49,223 nucleotides of DNA from an uncultured Verrucomicrobia subdivision 3 bacterium (GTDB lineage: Bacteria > Verrucomicrobiota > Verrucomicrobiia > Limisphaerales > UBA11358): assembly GCA_903842235.1 (NCBI GenBank), contig CAIMLG010000279.1, positions 1-49,223 of the forward strand. Reading direction: 5' to 3'. The translations under genes were made by a program, and so were the position numbers. The notes under the pieces are model-generated. The model worked only from the letters and a program-made list of their open reading frames with translations, searched no databases and had not been told where the DNA came from. Numbering within the stretch: the first letter of the stretch is position 1; every line of letters starts with the position of its first letter. Positions 27,576 through 35,258 of this stretch are shown here, piece after piece.

Positions 27576-27607
27576 TCTGTGTCCATCCGGGTTAATCCGT
27601 GGTTGAA
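27576..27607 (-). repeat. Dispersed ACCACGGATTAACACGGATG-type repeat, copy b (inverted)
   Basis: The reverse complement reads TTCAACCACGGATTAACC then CGGATGGACACAGA, matching 27430-27461 in opposite orientation. It ends immediately before the LuxC-like stop at 27608. Confidence 0.6.
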
Positions 27608-28942
27608 TTATTCTTCAAAATCCGTCCATGTCACTAAATCGCCGAGCGCGGGCCGGCCGTCGTGCCGCCACGTCAGCGGTGGATTTTGCATCCGGCCCAG
27701 CGGACAAATCCGCGGCACGCCCCAGCGCGCCAGCGCCCGCGCCAGTTCCTGGGTTTTTTCCGGCGTGGCGGCAATCCCCACCGTGGAAATCTTGCCCTGC
27801 CATTCATTCGCGCCCGCCAGCGCCGCCGCCAGATTCGGCACGGGCTTCACGGAGATAAACCGGTTCAGCGGGGACAAATGTAACCGCAGCTCGTGCTCAA
27901 ACACCACCGTCCACGCGGTGGAATTTTGGCTCGCCCAGAGCTTCACGTCGCCGCGATGCGCCGCCAGCGTCTCATAAATCGCCCGCCGCGTGGCAATGGC
28001 GGCGGCCGCCGCCACGGGAATATTCCCGCGCGGCTCGGCGGCTTCGCGTTTGGCCAGCTCCACGGCCAGCAGCGCCGCAAACTTGTCCGATTCCACCGCG
28101 CCGCGTTCCTCCACGTAAACGGCATGGGGCGAGAGACAGCCGTTCTGGTCCCACGCGATCACATCCTCCGCCGCCTGCGAAACGACATTGGCCACGTCCT
28201 CTTCGCGCAATACTTCCCGCGCCACAAACCCAAAACTGACGCGCTGGCCGTAGCCGAGAAAGCGCGTCTGGGCGGGGAGCCGCGTGCGGATGGCCGCCAA
28301 AGTCTCATCGCTGCCGGTGGCGGTGACGCACTCGGCGGCGGCGAACAGCGCGGTTTCCAGCGCCTCGTGACCACCGCGCCACTCGGCCAGCTCCAAACAC
28401 GCGCCGAGCTTGCGGTCATGCTCGTAAAGCGAATGCGCAAACAAACGCGGCAGCAGCGCCGCGCCCCGGGCACATTTCATGAACTGCGCCGAGCGGGTGA
28501 GCAAGCCCAGCGTCAGGCTCATCAGCGTCGGATTGGGCAAATTGCCGGCGGCCACGTGCACCAGCAGATGCGGCCCGCGCGCCCAGCCGGCGGCCACAAA
28601 ACCGTCCAGCCGCCCGGCGTGTCCCAATTCCTGCTCCAGCAGCGCCGCGAAATTTTCCGGCGTGAACCGGCGGAAGAAATCATCCAGCCCCTTTTCCAGC
28701 ACCGCGCGGGAAAACCCCGTCTCCGCCGGACCGCGCGCCAGCGCCAGCCGGCGAAACGCATTGTCCGGCGCGAGCCACTCCGCCGCCACGGCGCAGAGCA
28801 CTTTTACGATCTCGTCGGTGGAATGCGGGCGCAGGAATTTCTCCTGGTTGCGCTTCAGCACCACGCACGCCTCGGCGATCATGTGGGGCGTCAGCTCGGC
28901 TTCCGGCGGCAGGTCGGCGAAGAAATAATTGGGCAGGGGCAT
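27608..28942 (-). CDS. LuxC-family acyl-CoA/acyl-ACP reductase
   Basis: A 444-residue NADPH-dependent fatty acyl reductase of the LuxC family (aldehyde dehydrogenase fold). Visible parts are HVAAGNLPNPTLMSLTLGLL, the nucleotide-binding region TATGSDETLAAIRTRLP, the nucleophilic Cys region DVIAWDQNGCLSPHAVYVEE and a C-terminal CPLGRMQNPPLTWRHDG. LuxC reduces an acyl thioester held by LuxE to aldehyde. The LuxE homologue lies 34 bp upstream on the same strand; no luciferase genes are present. Start ATG 28942 (MPLPNYFF) was preferred to the open frame to 28984. Confidence 0.88.
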   Translation of the reverse strand: MPLPNYFFADLPPEAELTPHMIAEACVVLKRNQEKFLRPHSTDEIVKVLCAVAAEWLAPDNAFRRLALARGPAETGFSRAVLEKGLDDFFRRFTPENFAALLEQELGHAGRLDGFVAAGWARGPHLLVHVAAGNLPNPTLMSLTLGLLTRSAQFMKCARGAALLPRLFAHSLYEHDRKLGACLELAEWRGGHEALETALFAAAECVTATGSDETLAAIRTRLPAQTRFLGYGQRVSFGFVAREVLREEDVANVVSQAAEDVIAWDQNGCLSPHAVYVEERGAVESDKFAALLAVELAKREAAEPRGNIPVAAAAAIATRRAIYETLAAHRGDVKLWASQNSTAWTVVFEHELRLHLSPLNRFISVKPVPNLAAALAGANEWQGKISTVGIAATPEKTQELARALARWGVPRICPLGRMQNPPLTWRHDGRPALGDLVTWTDFEE

Positions 28943-28976
28943 GAAATTTACGATTGGCGAATTATAATTTAGGATT

Positions 28977-30080
28977 TCAGGCAACCATCAACGAACAGCC
29001 GCGCGGCCCGGCGAATTGCGCGCGGCCCACCAGTTCAAAGCCGTCGCCCCGGCGAATGCCCAAATCTTCCGTCTGGATCGCTGCCACGGAAAAGACGTTG
29101 GCGAGATCCAGAATGCGGATCAAGCCGGTCTCGCCCTCCGCCACTTCGCGGCCGGTCTCGGGGGAAATGATTTGCACGCGCGCCCACGGCGGGAAATGGA
29201 ACGACTGCGCGGCGGAGGCGTAAGCCTGCGAGCTCAATTCGCTCATGCCGTATTCGCAGAGGATGTTTTCGCGCGGCACGCCGAGGTATTCGATAATCAG
29301 CTCGTGCAGGGCTGCTTTCGGCAGCGAGCGGGAGCGGTTTTTGTAGCCGCCCGTTTCCAGGACCCGCGATCCGGCGGGCAGCGTCAGCCGCACATTCTTT
29401 TCCACCAGATTATCCAGCAGATGCACGAAGGAGAAGGCGGTGCCGAGAATAAGTTTTGAGTTTTGAGTTTTGAGTTTTGAATTGTCCGTCAACGCTGCCA
29501 ACAGCGAATCAAGCTCCAAGGTCCAAGCGCCGTCGCTTTCCACCTGGCCGAAAAAGGGGGGGCGGCTCGCGGGGAGGCTCGCCCCACCGCTTGGGCGCCA
29601 GATCGTGGCGAACATGTGGACGAGGGAGGAATGCGGCACCCGCACCGGCGGCGGCGTCAAAACCAGCAAATCGGAAACCTGAAACCTGAAACCTGAAACC
29701 TCCAGCGCTTTTTGTTCAAACCATTTCCCCAGCGACGCTTCGTAGAGGGCCAGCGATTCCGCCGAGTGAAAATGCCGACTGGGGCGCTGCTCCGTGGTGC
29801 CGCTGGAATGAAACACCGCCGTGCGCTCCGCCGGCGCGAGGCTGGTGAGTTCCAGTTCCTTGAACGCGCTGGTCGGCACGGTGGGAATCCGCCGCCAGTC
29901 GAGCACTGTTTCCGGCGTCCGTTGCCGGGCACAACAAATCTGCTGGTAGGCGGGATTAGCTTGGAACTGGAGCGCAAACAACTCCAGCGCCAGTTCGGAA
30001 AACGCGTTGGCGGCGAGCGCCAGAGAATGGTCGATGCTCGCGCGCAGGCGCGCGGCGAAATGAGAAAGTTCGGGATGCAT
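28977..30080 (-). CDS. LuxE-family acyl-protein synthetase carrying repeat insertions
   Basis: A 367-residue acyl-activating enzyme. The AMP-binding loop FHSSGTTEQRPSRHF is near residues 90-104, FSFVHLLDNL and LETGGYKNRSR follow, and YGMSELSSQAYA has the adenylation motif. It forms an acyl-AMP and passes the acyl group to its LuxC partner. Three repeats lie in the coding frame. Four GAAACCT heptamers (29674-29701) encode VSGFRFQVS. A copy of the intergenic GGTGGGGCGAGC unit (29561-29590) encodes SGGASLPASRP. Four GTTTTGA heptamers (29453-29480) encode NSKLKTQNSKL. Overall length is still normal for LuxE, so they probably sit in a tolerant loop. Start ATG 30080 gives MHPELSHFA. Confidence 0.85.
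   Translation of the reverse strand: MHPELSHFAARLRASIDHSLALAANAFSELALELFALQFQANPAYQQICCARQRTPETVLDWRRIPTVPTSAFKELELTSLAPAERTAVFHSSGTTEQRPSRHFHSAESLALYEASLGKWFEQKALEVSGFRFQVSDLLVLTPPPVRVPHSSLVHMFATIWRPSGGASLPASRPPFFGQVESDGAWTLELDSLLAALTDNSKLKTQNSKLILGTAFSFVHLLDNLVEKNVRLTLPAGSRVLETGGYKNRSRSLPKAALHELIIEYLGVPRENILCEYGMSELSSQAYASAAQSFHFPPWARVQIISPETGREVAEGETGLIRILDLANVFSVAAIQTEDLGIRRGDGFELVGRAQFAGPRGCSLMVA
29453..29480 (+). repeat. Four tandem GTTTTGA heptamers inside the LuxE-like gene
   Basis: Four perfect copies make 28 bp. As the unit is 7 bp, gain or loss of one copy would shift the reading frame of the minus-strand gene. Confidence 0.9.
29561..29590 (-). repeat. GGTGGGGCGAGC dispersed repeat inside the LuxE-like gene
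   Basis: The minus strand reads GCGGTGGGGCGAGCCTCC then CCGCGAGCCGCC, the same unit as the intergenic copies at 9059-9086 and 9368-9396. Here it is translated as SGGASLPASR. Confidence 0.8.
29674..29701 (+). repeat. Four tandem GAAACCT heptamers inside the LuxE-like gene
   Basis: Four perfect copies make 28 bp and are translated on the minus strand as VSGFRFQVS. Slippage would frameshift the gene. Confidence 0.9.
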
Positions 30081-30473
30081 GCGGTGTTTGTTTGCCGGCT
30101 GGTTTTCCGCGACAGCCGAGGAATAGAGTAACACGGAGACGGCTTCCGGCAAGAGGATTGAACTACGCGGGGGGAACATTATTTCGCGGGCGCAATTGCC
30201 TGGGCCAACAGCTCCCAGCATCGCAGCGAGGCGAAGCCGGCGGGGCCGGGGCAGGACTGAGCGGGCGGGCCGTTTCCGCCGGCGGGCCCGATGAAAACGA
30301 TGGGGAGGAAAAAATTGTTGTTGACGACACCCCGGGTGTTTTCATGCGGAATTCGGGTTTATACTGGTCGTTGCCGGCGAAGGCGATGTCCAAACCGATG
30401 AGCAAACCGCTCCGGAGAGCACGCCGGGAGCGGCGACGGAAAACACGGAACATCTGAACGCCCGGGCGTTTGC
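30081..30473. other. Gene-free region between the LuxE-like gene and the cytochrome operon end
   Basis: About 390 bp holding the LuxE promoter and the 3' end of the cytochrome operon. A perfect palindrome AACGCCCGGGCGTT lies close to 30458-30471, just past the cytochrome stop, and a GC-rich GGCGGGCC...GGCGGGCCC pair lies near 30264-30290. Neither has a T-run, so no intrinsic terminator is claimed. Confidence 0.4.
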
Positions 30474-32195
30474 TCAATAGCCAACGTTGCTGTGCTCGTG
30501 GCTGTGGCAGTTCAAGGTGCAGGTGCCGGCGCCGGTATATTCCAAGCGGCCGCTGGCGGCCGGCTTCACGTAGAGCAAATTGAAGTTGATCAGGTGCGGC
30601 GCATTCGCCACGCCATGCGGATCGTGGCAGGTGGTGCAGGCGGTCTTCGCTTTGACGACATGCTGCTGGTGCCCCTTGAAACTTTGATTGGCGAGGAGGC
30701 TGTCGCGGCTGTGGCACTTGTAGCAAAGCGCGTAGGTGCCGGAATTTTCCGAGCTGTCATCCGTCAGATCGAGCTGCCGCTCCAGCAGCGGCGAAAATTG
30801 CGAACCATGCGGGCCATTGGCCCCGGCCCCACCGGCCGCCGGGCTTTGGTCGCTGTTGTGGCAATCCAGGCAATTCATCACGCTGGCCGGATTCCAAGGC
30901 GCAATCAGGCTGGGAACCGCCCCGCCCCGCCCCGCCGAGACGACCGGGTGATAGGAGGCGTTGGCCGGCTTGAACTGGAGGCGGGTATTGGGTTCCGCAA
31001 CTTGGCGCAGAATACGAACCGGAGCCGGGAGGACACTGTCGGCGTGGCAGCGGAAGCACAGTTCGTATTCCCGCGTGATGCGGGCGACGGGAGCCCCGCT
31101 GCTGTTAACGCCGGCGACGCCGGCAAGCGCGCCGCCGACATTTGGCCGGACGGCGGGGGCGGAGCTGGCGGCGTGCGGATTGTGGCAGTCCACACAGGCA
31201 GCGTGGCGTTTCTGGAGATGAAGAGAATCCTCGGCAGCGTCGTGCAACGAGGAGGTGGCGAGCACGGGATGCACGCTGAACTTGTTGAAATCGGCGGCCA
31301 CATTCTTGGCGGCCGCACTGCCGTTGTGGCAGACGAGGCAGTTGTCCTCAACCAGCGGCTGGCGGAGCAGCCGCTCGTGGATACCGGCGTTATGGGGGAT
31401 ATGGCAGTTTTCGCACGCGTTCCCGGCCACGGTGTTTTCGGCGGCATTGGGCCAGGGATTGCGGCCCGCCCCATTCCAGGTGCGGGCGGAATTGCGGTGG
31501 TCCGAGAGGTTCCAGAGCGCCGGGGCATGGCAGTTGAGGCAGAGCGCGGAGGCGTGATTATCCACGGCGAGGAAATTTCCGTTCTGGTCGTTGTGCGGGT
31601 CATGGCAGGAGGTGCATTGCACTTCGCCGTTGCCGTCCAGCCGCACCCGGTCATTGAGCAGGGCGGCGGGCTTCAATTCCGCGCCGCCGGCCAGCGCGGA
31701 GGCGTAGGAAAACGAGACCGGATGGTCGTCCGAAAGATCCGTGCCGAGCACCAGCCGGCCGGGCCGGAGGGGGGCGGTGACGGCATGGGCAACCGCGCCA
31801 GGGCGGCGGTGATGCAGGGCGCCCAAGGCGACGGTGCCATCGTGACAACTCAGACAAAGTTTCGAATCGCCGGTGGGCTGCCCCACCACCGCCTTCAGGG
31901 TGCTGCTACGATAGGGAATATAGCTGGCGCTGGAGAGCGTCTGGTTCCAGAGCGCCAAGGCACCTGCGCCGCCATGCGGGGTGTGACAGAACTTGCACAT
32001 GTCCGTCTCGGCGGCACCGACCAGCTGGGACGGGGCCCCGAGCGCGAGGTTGTGCCGGGAATTTCGCAAGCCGGGGCCGGGGCGGCTGATCACCGCGGCG
32101 CGGACCGGCAACAGGCCCGCCGCGAGCAGGACGACGGCAACCCCCAGAACAAGCCAGGCGCGGAGCGGTGGGGGAGGTAGGCGGAAGAGGTTCAT
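30474..32195 (-). CDS. Exported 12-heme cytochrome c (last heme CX3CH)
   Basis: A 573-residue exported cytochrome with a signal peptide (LVLGVAVVLLAAGLLPVRAA). It has eleven CXXCH motifs (CKFCH, CLSCH, CTSCH, CLNCH, CENCH, CLVCH, CVDCH, CFRCH, CLDCH, CYKCH, CTTCH). A twelfth site near the C-terminus, CTLNCH, has three residues between the cysteines. Several motifs have the CXXCH..H pattern of doubled-CXXCH proteins (CHTPH, CHDPH, CHIPH, CHNPH). Last gene of the porin-cytochrome operon, overlapping the second NHL gene by 4 bp. Probably the periplasmic or cell-surface electron carrier of the conduit (inference); its side of the membrane cannot be read from sequence. Confidence 0.92.
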   Translation of the reverse strand: MNLFRLPPPPLRAWLVLGVAVVLLAAGLLPVRAAVISRPGPGLRNSRHNLALGAPSQLVGAAETDMCKFCHTPHGGAGALALWNQTLSSASYIPYRSSTLKAVVGQPTGDSKLCLSCHDGTVALGALHHRRPGAVAHAVTAPLRPGRLVLGTDLSDDHPVSFSYASALAGGAELKPAALLNDRVRLDGNGEVQCTSCHDPHNDQNGNFLAVDNHASALCLNCHAPALWNLSDHRNSARTWNGAGRNPWPNAAENTVAGNACENCHIPHNAGIHERLLRQPLVEDNCLVCHNGSAAAKNVAADFNKFSVHPVLATSSLHDAAEDSLHLQKRHAACVDCHNPHAASSAPAVRPNVGGALAGVAGVNSSGAPVARITREYELCFRCHADSVLPAPVRILRQVAEPNTRLQFKPANASYHPVVSAGRGGAVPSLIAPWNPASVMNCLDCHNSDQSPAAGGAGANGPHGSQFSPLLERQLDLTDDSSENSGTYALCYKCHSRDSLLANQSFKGHQQHVVKAKTACTTCHDPHGVANAPHLINFNLLYVKPAASGRLEYTGAGTCTLNCHSHEHSNVGY

Positions 32196-33244
32196 GGCGG
32201 GTTAATCAAGCGAAAGACCTGGATGCGCCGGTTGTAAGTGTCGGCAATGTAAATCTCGTTGGCAGCATTGATGGCGATGCCATTGGGCAGCCAGAACTCG
32301 CCGGGCTGGGGGCCAGGCTGCCCCAACGCCATCAGGAGCCGGCCCGTTTCATCGAATAATTGCACATTGTCAAAGTTGGCATCGAGGACATAGAGATGGC
32401 CCGCACGGTCCACCGCCACGCCCTTGGGCCGGCTGAAACAGCCCGGAACATCACCGAGCCGCCCAACCTGATGGAGAAAGCGGCCCAGACCATCAAAAAT
32501 CTGAATCCGCCCATTCATGGAATCGGTGACATAGAGACGGCCGGCCGCATCGGAGCCGAGGTGACTGGGAAAATTAAACTCCCCGGCCCCCCCCCCGCGC
32601 CGGCCAAACCGGCCGACCGGCTGACCCTGAAGGTCAAAGATGAAAACTGCCTGCGCCAGGGAATCCACGACGAAGAGGCGGTTGCTGACAATGGTCAGCC
32701 CGGCGGGCCGCTGCAAGTCCGCCTTAATTTCGGCGATGAACCGGCCTTGATCGCCAAACATCACCACGCTGCCCAGCGCGGAATCCGCGACGTAGAGAAC
32801 CGAGCCGTGTTTGGCCACGGCGACCGGCGAGACAAAATGGATTTTTCCAACCTGTTCCCAGCGGCGAAGCTTTTTGGCGGCGCGATCGTAAAACGAAACC
32901 GCATTGGCGCCCGTGTCGGTGAAGCAAAGATTGTCCTGCTCGTCAAACGCCAGGCCGAAGGGCTTGAGCAACCGGCCGTTTTCCGGGGCGGAGCCGGTGA
33001 GCCAGCCGGCGAGGCGGCCGAACACCGAGCGCTGGACACCGAAATCCGGCGGGCCTTGCAGGCTACGCACATAGGCGATGCGCGGTTCATCCGGCGGCGC
33101 GGGCCAGACGAGGGCCGGGGCATTGGTGGCGGGTTTGGCGGCGAGCGGCGCGGCCGGGCAAAGGCAGCACAGCACGCCGACGCCGCCGAGAAAAAAATCG
33201 CGGACGGCCGCCGGCCAATTCCGGTTGCGAGCCAGGGTGCTCAT
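32192..33244 (-). CDS. NHL-repeat beta-propeller protein 2 of the porin-cytochrome operon
   Basis: A 350-residue exported protein whose leader has FFLGGVGVLCCLCPAAPLAA, so it may be a lipoprotein. It then has PPDEPRIAYVRSLQGPPDFG and about six NHL blades, each with the pattern PxGxAxD..G.LYVxD....RIQxFD (for example LLKPFGLAFD, SRPKGVAVDRAGHLYVLD, WLPNGIAINAANEIYIAD, NRRIQVF). It is homologous to the propeller encoded at 36704-37795. NHL propellers bind proteins or ligands; the role here could be assembly or docking of the conduit (inference). Start 33244 (MSTLARN) was chosen within an open frame to 33280; the stop overlaps the 12-heme gene. Confidence 0.88.
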   Translation of the reverse strand: MSTLARNRNWPAAVRDFFLGGVGVLCCLCPAAPLAAKPATNAPALVWPAPPDEPRIAYVRSLQGPPDFGVQRSVFGRLAGWLTGSAPENGRLLKPFGLAFDEQDNLCFTDTGANAVSFYDRAAKKLRRWEQVGKIHFVSPVAVAKHGSVLYVADSALGSVVMFGDQGRFIAEIKADLQRPAGLTIVSNRLFVVDSLAQAVFIFDLQGQPVGRFGRRGGGAGEFNFPSHLGSDAAGRLYVTDSMNGRIQIFDGLGRFLHQVGRLGDVPGCFSRPKGVAVDRAGHLYVLDANFDNVQLFDETGRLLMALGQPGPQPGEFWLPNGIAINAANEIYIADTYNRRIQVFRLINPP

Positions 33245-33254
33245 GTCATTTGCA

Positions 33255-35258
33255 TCAAAATCTTTTCTGGAGCCGGACATAGCCGCGGTTGCGGATGCGC
33301 TCCAGCGAATTCAAATATTCGTCATAGCCGAAATCATAGCCCACGGTAACGGAAAAATCCCCGGCGGTGTAACGCAATTCCGGGCGGACGACGGCGAGCG
33401 TCTGATCCACGCCCGGGCCAACGCGCTGGTTGGCTCCGAGTTCAAGACTGGCCCCGAGGTGGCCGGCCAGGCGGCGATTATAGCGGAGGACGGCGCGATA
33501 GTTCTGCTCCGCGCGCCCGGCCAGGCCATAGCTCAGGTAGGATTCGCTAAAATTGAGGCCGACCATGGAGGATTCTTCCGGGCGGAAGGTGAAGTTCTGG
33601 AACAAGCGGTAGGCGTCGTAGGGGGAAAGGTTGGAAGCGTAATGCTCGTATTCCGCCCCCGCCCGGAGAAAGCGCCAGTTGACCTCCGTGCCGAGCACGA
33701 GGTCGTTCAGATCCTGCACCACCAGCGCGGTGTCGCCATAATTCCGGGTGAGATTGAGGCGGGCGTTAACGCTCCACAGGTTGTTAAAAAAATCGAGCCG
33801 GAAGCCGGCGCTGTTGTTCAGGGTGTCATACGCACCGGAGGGGCTGGAGTTGAAATCGTAGCGCACATACACCGAGTTGGGCAGGGTGGAACCGGCCAGC
33901 CGCTGAATCATGGTCAGCTGGCCATTGACCACCACTTCATAGCCGTCCAGCATCGGATCGTAAAGGGTGCCGGAGGCGTTCGGACCGGACGAGACAATGA
34001 TTGAACTGGCAATGACATCGGGCTGGCGCAGGGTGAAGAAATCGCCGCCCGCGCCCGTCCCGAAGGCGTGCGATTCGCTGCTGATCTGGAGCACCCCACC
34101 TGAACTCTGCACGTCCGTGTGAAACAGGTCCAGGTTTTCAAAAGCCGAAAGCGTGCTACTGGCACCGATCCGCTTGACGTAGTTGAAGCCGGGGCCGAGA
34201 CCGACCTGCCAGGAATCCTGCGTGGTCGTGCCGGTGCGGGCGGAATAATCGTAGCCCTGGAGGGTCAGGGTGGACGTCAGGCTGTCGAACAGCCGGTGCT
34301 GCAGGCTGGAACTGCCATTGAGGCTCTCGTAGAGGGAATCGCCGTAGGTATTACGCGAGTAGTTGACCTGGTGCTGGCTAAACAGACGGTCCGTGTGTTC
34401 CGCGCGCAAGCTGCCGGACAAATTATAGATGTCGGTCGGGGCGTAAATGTTTTCCAGGTGATTGTAGCCTGCGCTGACGAGGGAATGATATTGCCGGCGA
34501 GCCCCAAAATCCTCCGCATCCGTCAGGGACAAATAGTAGTCCAGCCCGTGGCTTTCGAACCCGGAATCATTCCGGGTATAGTCGCTCACCGAAGCGTTGA
34601 GGGACGTGCTCCCGCCGCGGCGCCCGTGGGTCGCGTCAAACGAAGCCATCCGGGTGTCGCTGGAGCGGGGGGCAAGATTGTCCGTGGCATCCTCGGTGAG
34701 GCGGTAGGCGTGGGCGGCAAACTTCCACGGGCCAGTGGAATAATACAGCCCGCCGCCGTAACGGAAGGTGTCCACATAAACCCGGTTGAAAAAGTCGTAA
34801 TCCTGATAACTATGGGTGTAATCGAAGGTCAGATTCGCATGAAACGGCTTGCTGTCGAGCAGGTAGAGCATGCTCGAAAACGAGCCAAGGAAGCGCAATT
34901 CCTTCGAGGAACCGGTATTCCCGCCGCCGCGGTAGGTTTCCTCATCCCAGCCCAACGAACCATCCAAGTTTAATTGATAGGCCGCCAGGTTTGGATGATA
35001 AATCGAGCCGGAAGCCCCGAGCCCGAGGGACGGGCCGATGAAGGTGCGGGTTTCCTCATAGGAAGCGGCGCCCGCAGAAGAAACCTGCTGGTTGTAATAT
35101 TCCGCCGAGACACCCGTCGAGACGTAATCCGGCTGGAACGTCAGCCAATGGGTCTCGTCCTCCGCGCGCACCCAATTCTGCGCCAGCAGGGACGAGGTGT
35201 CGGTCGCCAGAATCAGGCCGGCCAGCAGCGTGAAGGAGGTTCGTTGAGGCGGCATCAT
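33255..35258 (-). CDS. Large outer-membrane beta-barrel (porin of the cytochrome conduit)
   Basis: A 667-residue exported protein. A signal peptide (MMPPQRTSFTLLAGLILATD, ending SLLAQ-N) precedes a chain of alternating hydrophobic/aromatic strands and loops, and it ends GYVRLQKRF with a terminal Phe, as outer-membrane barrels do. It lacks recognisable sequence similarity by eye to MtrB or OmbB, but its length and its place between two multiheme cytochrome genes fit the porin of a porin-cytochrome conduit. Many strands (perhaps 26 or more, estimate) are possible. The ATG at 35258 overlaps the stop of the 17-heme gene, so the pair is translationally coupled. Function inferred from context. Confidence 0.82.
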   Translation of the reverse strand: MMPPQRTSFTLLAGLILATDTSSLLAQNWVRAEDETHWLTFQPDYVSTGVSAEYYNQQVSSAGAASYEETRTFIGPSLGLGASGSIYHPNLAAYQLNLDGSLGWDEETYRGGGNTGSSKELRFLGSFSSMLYLLDSKPFHANLTFDYTHSYQDYDFFNRVYVDTFRYGGGLYYSTGPWKFAAHAYRLTEDATDNLAPRSSDTRMASFDATHGRRGGSTSLNASVSDYTRNDSGFESHGLDYYLSLTDAEDFGARRQYHSLVSAGYNHLENIYAPTDIYNLSGSLRAEHTDRLFSQHQVNYSRNTYGDSLYESLNGSSSLQHRLFDSLTSTLTLQGYDYSARTGTTTQDSWQVGLGPGFNYVKRIGASSTLSAFENLDLFHTDVQSSGGVLQISSESHAFGTGAGGDFFTLRQPDVIASSIIVSSGPNASGTLYDPMLDGYEVVVNGQLTMIQRLAGSTLPNSVYVRYDFNSSPSGAYDTLNNSAGFRLDFFNNLWSVNARLNLTRNYGDTALVVQDLNDLVLGTEVNWRFLRAGAEYEHYASNLSPYDAYRLFQNFTFRPEESSMVGLNFSESYLSYGLAGRAEQNYRAVLRYNRRLAGHLGASLELGANQRVGPGVDQTLAVVRPELRYTAGDFSVTVGYDFGYDEYLNSLERIRNRGYVRLQKRF

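Noticed and set aside
30492..32180. Plus-strand 562-codon frame opposite the 12-heme cytochrome; similar long frames at 9939-11741, 32360-33349 and 36404-37810
   Set aside because: Each mirrors a minus-strand gene with clear domains and has no recognisable family or signal peptide.
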